The notes below the pieces were generated by a model that was not told where the DNA came from, did no database searches, and saw nothing but the letters and a program-made list of their open reading frames with translations. A stretch of DNA of 64,000 nt from Pseudomonas helmanticensis (GTDB lineage Bacteria > Pseudomonadota > Gammaproteobacteria > Pseudomonadales > Pseudomonadaceae): assembly GCF_900182985.1 (NCBI RefSeq), contig NZ_FXUY01000002.1:1165001-1229000 (forward strand). The letters are read 5' to 3'. Below are positions 27,909 through 36,900 of this stretch, piece by piece. Made by a program: the position numbers and the translations under genes. The first letter of the stretch is position 1; each line of letters starts with the position of its first letter.

Positions 27909-29330
27909 TCAGGAAGCCGAACCCGTCGCACCGTGCGCAACGTTGGTCGGTTGCAGCTTGAACACGTAGAACAACACCGTCAGCAGCACCAGGAACGCAG
28001 GCCCCACATACAGCGCCACACGGGTGTCCGGGAAGTACGCCATCAGGCCGACCACCAGTACCAGAAATGCCAGCGCAAAGTACGAACTGACCGGGTACAG
28101 CCACATCTTGTATTGGAGGCCGGCACGTTCGCTGGCGCTCAGGCCTTTGCGGAATTTCAGTTGTGCCAGCAGGATCATCACCCAGGTCCAGATCGCGCCG
28201 AACGTTGCAATCGAGGTGACCCAGACGAAGACTTTTTCCGGTACCAGATAGTTGAGCAGAACGCCCAGCAGCAACGCGGCGATCGACAGCAGCAGCGCAC
28301 GACGCGGCACACCGTTGTTCGAGGTCTTGGCAAAACCGGCCGGCGCCTGACCGTTTTGCGCCAGGCTGTAAAGCATGCGCCCGGTGCTGAAAATGCCGCC
28401 GTTGCACGACGACAGCGCGGCGGTGATCACCACGAAGTTGATGATACCGGCAGCGGTCTTGATGCCCAGACGCTCGAAAGTCATCACGAACGGGCTGCCT
28501 TGAGTGCCGATTTCGTTCCACGGGTAGATCGACAGAATCACGAACAGCGCGCCGACATAGAACAGCAGAATGCGCCAGAACACCGAGCCGATCGCGTTGG
28601 GAATGGTTTTCTGCGGGTTCTTCGCTTCACCGGCAGTCAGACCGATCATCTCGACACCGAGGTAGGCGAACATGACCATCTGCAGCGACATCAGCACACC
28701 CTGCACGCCGTTGGGCATGAAGCCGCCGTGGGCCCACAGATTGGAAATCCCCAGCGCCACGCCGTCGTTGCCGAAACCGAAGGCGATGATGCCGACGCCG
28801 CCGATGACCATGGCGATGATGGTGACGATCTTGATCAGAGCGAACCAGAATTCGAATTCACCGAAGGCTTTCACCGCGATCAGGTTGATCGAGCCCATGC
28901 TGACCAGCGCCGCGAGGGCCCAGATCCAGCGCGGCACATCGGGGAACCAGATGCCCATGTACACCGCCACTGCGGTGATTTCCGCGACGCAGGTCACCAG
29001 CCACAGGAACCAGTAGTTCCAGCCGGTGAGGAAGCCGGCCAAAGGCCCGAGATAATCTTGTGCGTAACGGCTGAACGAGCCAGCGACCGGATTGTGCACG
29101 GCCATCTCGCCGAGGGCGCGCATGATCACCAGGATCGCCAGACCGCCAAGAATGTAGGAAATCATGATCGCCGGGCCGGCCATTTCGATGGCCTTGGCCG
29201 AGCCTAGAAACAGACCGACACCGATACAGGCGCCGAGCGCCATCAGGCGAATATGCCGTTCGCCGAGTTCGCGTTTGAGCGGACCGCCCTGAGCGGTTTC
29301 GCCGTGAGGCAGGTGATTGCCGACTGGCAT
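27909..29330 (-). CDS. Amino acid permease (ProY/AroP-like APC transporter)
   Basis: This 473-residue, twelve-helix importer belongs to the amino acid transporter (AAT) group. It has RHIRLMALGACIGVGLFLGSA in helix 1, ALGEMAVHNPVAGSFSRYA, and an interior LQMVMFAYLGVEMIGLTAGEA that closely parallels E. coli ProY. Proline or histidine are therefore possible substrates, but the binding residues cannot be resolved by eye. It is monocistronic, bounded by a REP pair on the 3' side and a long non-coding region on the 5' side. Confidence 0.87.
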   Translation of the reverse strand: MPVGNHLPHGETAQGGPLKRELGERHIRLMALGACIGVGLFLGSAKAIEMAGPAIMISYILGGLAILVIMRALGEMAVHNPVAGSFSRYAQDYLGPLAGFLTGWNYWFLWLVTCVAEITAVAVYMGIWFPDVPRWIWALAALVSMGSINLIAVKAFGEFEFWFALIKIVTIIAMVIGGVGIIAFGFGNDGVALGISNLWAHGGFMPNGVQGVLMSLQMVMFAYLGVEMIGLTAGEAKNPQKTIPNAIGSVFWRILLFYVGALFVILSIYPWNEIGTQGSPFVMTFERLGIKTAAGIINFVVITAALSSCNGGIFSTGRMLYSLAQNGQAPAGFAKTSNNGVPRRALLLSIAALLLGVLLNYLVPEKVFVWVTSIATFGAIWTWVMILLAQLKFRKGLSASERAGLQYKMWLYPVSSYFALAFLVLVVGLMAYFPDTRVALYVGPAFLVLLTVLFYVFKLQPTNVAHGATGSAS

Positions 29331-29723
29331 GGGGGTGCAACCTCGTCTTGTTATTGGATATGACCACCGAGTATCGAAGCGTCGGCCGATAAGCCTTGGC
29401 TGCCGTGAAACCGCGCCTGCCTCGTGGGCAAACGCGTCTTGTAGGACAAAACCTGCAAGATCAGCGGGGCGTGCAGTATAAAAAGCCTTGGGCAGGAGTT
29501 TTCACTCTATAAACCACAACATTCAGCGACAACTCTCGGCAAAAGCCCGGTTTGCGGAGAGGCATTCCCTGCGTTTTGTAGGAATTTTCGCCGCCGAAAA
29601 AGGCGCCGAGTATTGCACAGCATTGGTGCACCGTCATGCCCCTGACTTGGCAGTATTTACGGCTGGATAGCTCTAACCCGGTCATTTCCAGGCCTCTACC
29701 CATTCACAAGTAAGTGGATTTCC
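29331..29723. other. Intergenic region upstream of the permease
   Basis: About 390 bases without a credible gene. Short frames exist on both strands but lack ribosome sites and family character. The segment next to 29330 must hold the permease promoter (minus strand). I could not pick a convincing -35/-10 pair. Confidence 0.5.
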
Positions 29724-29857
29724 TGTGGCGAGGGGATTTATCCCCGTTCGGCTGCGCAGCAGTCGCAAAACCTGCAAATGCATTCTTACAGAAGGATTGA
29801 GGTGTCTGGATTTGGGGCTGCTTCGCGGCCCAACGGGGATAAATCCCCTCGCCACAG
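29724..29857. repeat. REPIN upstream of the RAYT gene
   Basis: TGTGGCGAGGGGATTTATCC opens the element and CCCCTCGCCACA closes it, with inner arms GGCTGCGCAGCAGTCG and GGGGCTGCTTCGCGGCCC. It is one of two copies that bracket the RAYT transposase. Confidence 0.92.
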
Positions 29858-29957
29858 GTCCCTCACTCATTTCAGAAACTTCCTTCAGCATTGCAGATCC
29901 GAGTCGGACGACCTGGCACTAGTCTTGATGCGTGATCAATCAATGCAAGGAAGCAAT

Positions 29958-30416
29958 ATGACCGTCCAACCCAACTCTCATCGCCTGCGCCAAGGCCGAT
30001 TCTCCGAACCCGGCCGCGCCTACTTCATCACCTCAGTGATTCACCAGCGCCAACCCGTTTTTGCAGACTGGCAAACAGGCCGATTACTGGTGGCAGAACT
30101 TCGCAAGGCGCATGACCAAGGCAAAGTTGAATCCATCGCGTGGGTGGTGATGCCGGATCATTTCCACCGGCTGGTACAGCTGCAAAGCGGCACGCTTGCT
30201 GACGTCATTGGCGGAATAAAGGCCCGCTGTACTCAGGCCCTCAATCACAAGACCGGACGCCAAGGCCCATTGTGGCAAAGCGGTTTTCACGACCGTGCAA
30301 TTCGTGATGATGAGGACTTGCTGCCTTTTGCTCGGTATATCGTGGCCAATCCGCTGCGGGCGGGCTTGGTTGAAAACGTAGGTGATTACCCGCTCTGGGA
30401 TGCTTGCTGGCTATAA
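29958..30416 (+). CDS. REP-associated tyrosine transposase (RAYT)
   Basis: This 152-residue protein is an IS200-like Y1 single-strand transposase domesticated with REP sequences. The metal-binding HUH motif appears as MPDHFHRLVQL near residue 67. The candidate catalytic tyrosine is in FARYIVANPLRAGLV near residue 130. The N-terminus (GRFSEPGRAYFITSVIHQRQPVF) is typical of the family. The ATG at 29958 follows AAGGAAGC; longer upstream frames would run back through the REPIN. It is flanked on both sides by REPINs of the GTGGCGAGGGGATTTATCCCC family, which are presumably its substrates. Confidence 0.92.
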   Translation: MTVQPNSHRLRQGRFSEPGRAYFITSVIHQRQPVFADWQTGRLLVAELRKAHDQGKVESIAWVVMPDHFHRLVQLQSGTLADVIGGIKARCTQALNHKTGRQGPLWQSGFHDRAIRDDEDLLPFARYIVANPLRAGLVENVGDYPLWDACWL

Positions 30417-30425
30417 CCCCCCGCT

Positions 30426-30558
30426 TGTGGCGAGGGGATTTATCCCCGCTCGGCTGCGCAGCAGTCGTAACCCAGTCAACGCGGTGTATCAGACAAACTG
30501 CAGTGACTGGCCTTGGGGTTGCTTCGCAACCCAACGGGGATAAATCCCCTCGCCACAA
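30426..30558. repeat. REPIN downstream of the RAYT gene
   Basis: The element has the same architecture and orientation as the upstream copy: TGTGGCGAGGGGATTTATCC at the start, CCCCTCGCCACA at the end, inner arms GGCTGCGCAGCAGTCG and GGGTTGCTTCGCAACCC. It begins nine bases after the RAYT stop. Confidence 0.92.
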
Positions 30559-30690
30559 AATTTCTAAACCTCAATGCCATCGGCCCCACTTCCAGATTTG
30601 TTCAGTACTTCCCCACCCTCAACCCTTCACAATTTTTTCACCATCGCCAACCACCGTCTAAGCTTCAGACAAGTCCGATCAATCTGCGTA

Positions 30691-33600
30691 ATGGATCAGT
30701 CGACTATGGGCGCTTTGTGGCAAACCGATTCGAGTAAAACCGTGGTTCCGACTGAACGTGTGGATCAAGCGCCTGTCCCCGAAAAACCACGCCGTTCCCG
30801 GCATGGCTGGAAGGCTTTCTGGTTGTTGCTGCTGATTATTGCGATCGTGGTAGGACTGGCTGCGTCCAAGGAAATGCGCACCTCGCGCTTCCAGTCTGCT
30901 GAAGTCAGCAAATACGCGTCATCGCTCACCTACAAGCTGGAATCAGGCCCGAGTGAAGCGATTCACTACCCCGGCAACGGCCCGTTTGATTTGCGCCTGG
31001 GTTACAGCTCTCTCGATGAATTCCTGCCACGCCTGCTCAAGCGCAATTACGTGATCACCGAGCAAACGCGTTTCTCTCCGGCCCTGCTCAGCTATACAGA
31101 CAAAGGTCTGTTCGTACCGTATTCGGAAAAAATCCAGGCCGGCCTGACCATCACCGATTGCCGCGCTGCGCCGCTGTACAAGTACAACTATCCGCAACAA
31201 CTGTATTCCAGCTTCGCGGCCATTCCGCCGGTGGTGGTCAGCAGTCTGCTGTTCATTGAAAACCGCTTCCTGCTCGACCCCAAACAGCCCCGCGCCAACC
31301 CGGCGGTGGATTGGCCGCGTTTCGGCATGGCCGCGTGGTCACAGGTGGCGAAATTGCTGCACCTGCCCGGTCAATCGGCCGGCGGCAGTACGCTGGCGAC
31401 GCAACTGGAAAAATACCGCCACTCACCGGACGGCCTGACGGTGTCCGGCGCGGAGAAGATCCGCCAGATGATTTCCGCCAGCGTGCGCGCCTATCAACCC
31501 GGCCCGGAAACTCTTGGTGCACGGCAGAACATCGTTCGCGATTACCTCAACAGCGTGCCTCTGTCGGCGGTGCCGGGGCATGGTGAAGTGCACGGCATGG
31601 CCGAAGGCTTGCGGGTCTGGTACGGCAGCGATTTCAACAAGGCCAACGAACAACTGAACAGCCCGGCCACCGATCCGAAAACCATGGCCGACAAAGGCCT
31701 GGCCCTGCGTGAAATGCTCTCGCTGATGATCGCCCAGCGCCGTCCGTCGCATTACCTGACCAAGGGCCGCGAAGAGCTCGCCGATCTCACCGACAGCCAC
31801 TTGCGCCTGCTTAAACAGAACGCTGTGATCGACAGCGCCCTGGCCGATGCCGCACTGACCAGCAAAGTCACCTACCGCGACTGGCAGACCCAGCCGACGA
31901 TTCAGCCAATCGAAACCAACAAGGGCATCAGCGTCGCCCGCAGTCGTCTGGCGACCATGCTCAACCGTCCGCTGTACGACCTTGATCGCCTCGATCTGTC
32001 GGCCACCAGTACCTTGCAGGGCGACCTGCAAACCCAGGCCACCGAGTACCTGAAAAAACTCGCCGACCCGGCCTTCGCCGCGCAGATCGGCTTGATGGGC
32101 GAGCGTCTGCTGACCCCGACCAGCACCACTCAGGTGCGCTATAGCTTCACACTGTTCGAACTGACTCCGGACGGCTCGCGGGTGCGCGTCCAGACCGACA
32201 GTACAGATCAGCCGTTCGACATCAACGAAGGCAGCAAGCTGGAACTCGGCTCTACGGCGAAGATGCGGGTGCTGACCACGTACCTGCAAATCATCTCCGA
32301 ACTGCACGACAAATACGCCGGCATGTCAGTGCCGGAACTGAAGAAAATCGAAGTCCCCGATCAGGATCGCCTGAGCCAGTGGGTCATCGAATACCTGATG
32401 CAGAACAAGGATCGCGACCTGTCGAAAATGCTCGGCGCAGCGCTCGATCGCAAATACTCCGCCAGCCCCGGCGAGGCGTTTTTCACCGGTGGCGGTCTGC
32501 ATGTGTTCCACAACTTTCGCAAGGAAGACAACGGTCGCATACCGACGTTGCGCGACGCTCTGCGAGAATCGATCAACCTGCCGTTCATTCGCCTGATGCG
32601 CGATGTGGTGCGCTACGTCACCTACTCCGGCCCCAACAGCAGCGCCGAATTGCTCAAGGATGATCGCGACCCGCGCCGTCAGGAATATCTGGCCAATTTC
32701 GCCGACCGCGAAGGCACCTCGTTCCTGCTCAAATTCTGGAAGAAATACAAAAACAAGGACACTCAGGCGCGGCTTGATACGTTCCTCGACAGCATGCGTC
32801 CAACGCCGATCCGCATGGCTGCGGTGCACCGTTATCTGTTGCCGGATGCCACTCAGGAAGACTTCAACACCTTCGTGCGCGCACACCTCAAAGGCGCCAA
32901 ACTGACAGAAAAACTCACCGACGATCGCCTGATCCGCCTCTACGATTCCTATGGCCCCGGTAGCTACGACCTGCCTGATCAGGGCTTCATCGCCAAGGTT
33001 CACCCGCTCGACCTGTGGCTGATGGGCTACCTGTTGCACAACCCCGACGCGACGTTCAGCCAGATCGTCAAGGCCAGTCAGTTCGAGCGCCAGGAAGTCT
33101 ACAGCTGGCTGTTCAAGAGCAAGCACAAGGGCGCCCGTGACAGTCGCATCCGCACCATGCTCGAAATCGAAGCGTTCCTCGAGATCCACCAGCGCTGGCA
33201 GAAAGTCGGCTATCCGTTCGACCACCTGGTGCCATCGCTGGCGACCGCGATCGGTAGCTCCGGCGACCGTCCCGCAGCGCTCGCCGAACTGATCGGCACC
33301 ATCCTCAACGACGGCGTGCGCATGCCGACGCTGCGTATCGACAGCCTGCATTTTGCCGCCGACACCCCGTACGAAACACGCGTGACCAATGACCCCCACG
33401 TCGGCAAACGAGTGATGCCATCGGAAGTCGCCACGGCCATGCGCGAGGCGCTCTCGCAAGTGGTGGATTCAGGGACGGCGAAACGTGTTTCCGGCAGTTT
33501 CAAAACCGCCGACGGCACGCCACTGGTCATGGGCGGCAAGACCGGGACCGGCGACAACCGCATCGAAGCCATCGGCTCCGGCGGACGCATCCTCAGCTCG

Positions 33601-33819
33601 AAATCAATCAACCGCACGGCGACGTTTGTGTTCTACATCGGCAACAACCATTTCGGCACCCTGACCGCCTTCGTGCCTGGGCGCTCGGCGGAAAACTTCA
33701 AATTCACGTCGGCGCTGCCGGTGCAGGTACTCAAGGGTATGGCGCCGATCCTGTCGCCGTACCTGCAACCGGGCACGCACACGATGTGCCAGGCGCCGGA
33801 GGTCACCGCCGCGCGTTGA
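30691..33819 (+). CDS. Divergent bifunctional penicillin-binding protein (class A type)
   Basis: This 1042-residue membrane-anchored peptidoglycan enzyme has one N-terminal helix (about 38-57, FWLLLLIIAIVVGLAAS), then a GT51 transglycosylase domain, then a transpeptidase domain. The transpeptidase motifs are intact: S521-T-A-K524, S627-I-N629 and K950-T-G. The large distance between SxN and KTG shows a big insertion. The GT51 motifs are divergent: IENRFLLDP (E190) replaces EDxxF, GGSTLATQLEK is kept, and the usual RKxxE reads EKIRQ, with Q259 at the second catalytic Glu. The start is ATG 30691 or 30706; neither has a good ribosome site. Confidence 0.82.
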   Translation: MDQSTMGALWQTDSSKTVVPTERVDQAPVPEKPRRSRHGWKAFWLLLLIIAIVVGLAASKEMRTSRFQSAEVSKYASSLTYKLESGPSEAIHYPGNGPFDLRLGYSSLDEFLPRLLKRNYVITEQTRFSPALLSYTDKGLFVPYSEKIQAGLTITDCRAAPLYKYNYPQQLYSSFAAIPPVVVSSLLFIENRFLLDPKQPRANPAVDWPRFGMAAWSQVAKLLHLPGQSAGGSTLATQLEKYRHSPDGLTVSGAEKIRQMISASVRAYQPGPETLGARQNIVRDYLNSVPLSAVPGHGEVHGMAEGLRVWYGSDFNKANEQLNSPATDPKTMADKGLALREMLSLMIAQRRPSHYLTKGREELADLTDSHLRLLKQNAVIDSALADAALTSKVTYRDWQTQPTIQPIETNKGISVARSRLATMLNRPLYDLDRLDLSATSTLQGDLQTQATEYLKKLADPAFAAQIGLMGERLLTPTSTTQVRYSFTLFELTPDGSRVRVQTDSTDQPFDINEGSKLELGSTAKMRVLTTYLQIISELHDKYAGMSVPELKKIEVPDQDRLSQWVIEYLMQNKDRDLSKMLGAALDRKYSASPGEAFFTGGGLHVFHNFRKEDNGRIPTLRDALRESINLPFIRLMRDVVRYVTYSGPNSSAELLKDDRDPRRQEYLANFADREGTSFLLKFWKKYKNKDTQARLDTFLDSMRPTPIRMAAVHRYLLPDATQEDFNTFVRAHLKGAKLTEKLTDDRLIRLYDSYGPGSYDLPDQGFIAKVHPLDLWLMGYLLHNPDATFSQIVKASQFERQEVYSWLFKSKHKGARDSRIRTMLEIEAFLEIHQRWQKVGYPFDHLVPSLATAIGSSGDRPAALAELIGTILNDGVRMPTLRIDSLHFAADTPYETRVTNDPHVGKRVMPSEVATAMREALSQVVDSGTAKRVSGSFKTADGTPLVMGGKTGTGDNRIEAIGSGGRILSSKSINRTATFVFYIGNNHFGTLTAFVPGRSAENFKFTSALPVQVLKGMAPILSPYLQPGTHTMCQAPEVTAAR

Positions 33820-33984
33820 GGCACAGATCGCTCCCGGCGTGGCGATAACATTGTATTTTTTGCACCCTGATTTTCGAAGCAAGAAATCCAATTCATTAGC
33901 GTAACGAGCGGTTTTTTGCGCTTTTTCAGGCGCGTGTTGTTGCCTAGTCTGATCGTCCCATTCTGATCAAGGACGATCACCACG

Positions 33985-36900
33985 ATGCCCCTCACTCCCT
34001 TGCCTGGGCGACCAACCGCCCCGTTGTCGCTGATGCCCGCCGATGTCAGCGTTCATTACGAAACCATCAAAAAAGCCCTGCCCGCGTGGCTGCTGTGCAG
34101 TAATGCAGCGCGCATCAAGCAGCTGAAAGCCCGCCGTGCAACACTTGCACAGTGGCATAGAGAGACTTCGCCCGACGATCACCAACGCCTGAAAAACGAC
34201 TTGCAACTGGCCTGGAAAAGCCAGAACGGCATCGATAGCGCACTGAGTAATCTGCAAGACGTCTACGCCTTTGCCAAACCCCTGTTGCAAGAGGCACTGC
34301 AGCAGCGCTTCGCTGTCGAAGACGACGTCGAGCAAACCTGGCTGCGCCTCTACGCGCCAGCGAATACATCGTGGTGGACACATGACTTCGCTGCCGGCAC
34401 GAACAGCCGCACCGTCTCTCTGCTGGATGCTGCGCTGCATAATTTTGCCAGTGACGAGTTCTTCAGCAAGGACTCGGAATTCATCACCCGCCCTGATGCC
34501 AATGGGCATTTCAGCGTCAGGCAGCTCAAACACAAACTGACAGTCGAGCAGTTCAAATCGCTGTGTCGGGAACTGGATCTCGGCGCTCGTTATGAAGAAC
34601 ATTTGCATGCTTTTTTACTGCCGTCCGACGGCGTTGCGAAACAGGTACTGCGGCACAAAGTCGTGCTCAGCCAAAAGTCCGCGCTGAATGTCGCCGCTCG
34701 CATGGCGCTGATGAAAAAGGACATTACCGAGGATGCCTACAACCTCGTGAAGGGCATGCTTGATGACCGCCGCAACCTGCAATGGCGCGGTCAACCAGTC
34801 GGTTATTACAACCTCGCGCTGATGGACGTGACGCTGACCGGGATTGTCCTCATTATTCCTGATACGCGCAGCGCGAAAATACCTGTCCCGATAATTGCCT
34901 ACGTTCCCCACGACCCCGAACATCCGCTCAGGCAGTACGCCTCGGCGCTCGACTTCATGAGCGAACTCACCCGGCAATTGCGCGACAAGTCCTCGCCGGA
35001 GAGCTATCAGACGTTCTTCAGCCAGTTCATCAATCAGCAACAACGCGGGCATTTCTTTTCACGTTTGAATGAGCGTCTGAGCCAGGTTAAATGGCAACCG
35101 GCACCGGCAGGGTCCAACGCGCCAAGCTGGCGCGATACACCGGTGGACAATCCCAATCTGCAATTCAGCCTGTTGCGGTTCCAGGACGACCGCGAGACTC
35201 GTTTCAACGGTGATCTGTGGAGCTACCTGTATCGACAAAAACTAAACAAGATCCTCAATGACGCTGCAGAAATCGCGATTTCCACCGCCTACGCCGATCG
35301 AATGGCACGTTGGGCCTGGTGGGACAACCTGGAAAAAATACTCTCGGATATTTTCAACGCAGCACTGCTGGTGATAACACCGTTCGTACCGCTGGTGGGC
35401 GAACTGATGCTCGCCTACACCGCCTATCAATTGCTCGATAGCGCATTCGAAGGTGTGGTGGATATGGCCGAAGGACACTTTGCCGAGGCGGGTGAACAAG
35501 CGATCGGCATACTCGAAAGCATCGTGCAGTTTGGCGCGTTCGCCGCCGCTGCTACCCTTGGTGGCGTCGCCCGGCTCAAGTTGTCGTCGTTCATCGAAGG
35601 CATGAAGCCGGTGCAGTTGGCGGACGGCAAGACGCGCTTGTGGAATCCTGACCTGACGCCCTATCGCTTACCCGAAGATACCCTGCCGACCACCGCCACG
35701 CCCGATGCACAGGGATTGTATTCGGTGGGCGACAAACAGCTGTTGCGGCTGGATGACCATCTGTTTCAAGTAAAGCAGGATCCGCTGACCGGCGAGCATC
35801 GCATCCGCCACCCGCAAAGGCCCCGCGCCTACTCGCCCACTCTTCAAAACAACGCCCGTGGCGCCTGGGTCTGCGAAACGGAAAACCCGCGCCAGTGGTC
35901 CGCAGCGCAATTGATGCGTCGGGTCGTCCATGGCACCGAAGGTTCAAGCGATGCACAGCTGGAACAGATTCGCCTGTTTACCGGCACCGAAGAAAACATG
36001 CTGCGTCACATGCATGTTGAAAACACCCAGCCTCCGCCCTTGTTGCTCGACACCCTGATTCATCTTGGCATGGCGCCAGAGGAAGTCGCGCCGCCACTGT
36101 CGCCAGCCGCAAGACAAGTGTTGGTCGATTGTCCGCAGCTCTCGTCCGTCCTCGCAGAACGCGTGATCGCCCAGGCGCGTCCGCTGGAGTTACAGCAAAT
36201 TACCCTGCAGCGACGTTTGCCGTTGCGCTTGCGAACGCTGGCGCGCGAAGTGCAATTCGAACTGCAATCGGTCCGGGCGGCGCAAGGCTTGCAACTCGAA
36301 ACACTGAGCAACATCGACAGCGAACGTCTGATTCTCGGGACTTTGCGTCACTACAGTGACACCTTCGGAGCCCTACGGATTGAAGTCCGCGAAGGCACTT
36401 TCGATGGCGAACTGCGCTGCAGCGCCGGTGCCGAGTCAGCTGAACAGGTTCGAGTACTGGTGCGTATCGCGACAGACCGCTATCAAGTGCGCGATGGCGA
36501 AAACCGCCCCATTCACGACACGAGTGGTCTGTATGAAGCGATCCTCCACGCTATCGACAAGGACGGCGGCAGTGTCCTGGGTTATCAGCCCAGCGAAATC
36601 GAACCATTCAAACAATGGATCATCGCCAAGACCACGGCACCGAGTGAGCGCCGCACACTGCTCGCCAGCCCACCGATCCGCCCGGTGGTCGAACAGGGCA
36701 CATTGTTCTTGGTACGCGGCGCGGGCTTGACCAAAAATGCCGCCACCTTGCAGGAGCGCATCGAGGATTTGCATCCGCATTTCAGCCCGCATGAGATCAA
36801 CGTATTCGCTGAAGCCCTGACCGAGCAAGGCGAACCGCTCAAAGCCATTGAAACTCACGCAAAGGATCTCGACGAACTGCGCAACATCGTTCATCGCTGG

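Noticed and set aside
27762..29207. A 481-codon frame antisense to the ProY-like permease
   Set aside because: Its product is a His/Gln/Arg-rich shadow, typical of the complement of a membrane protein gene.
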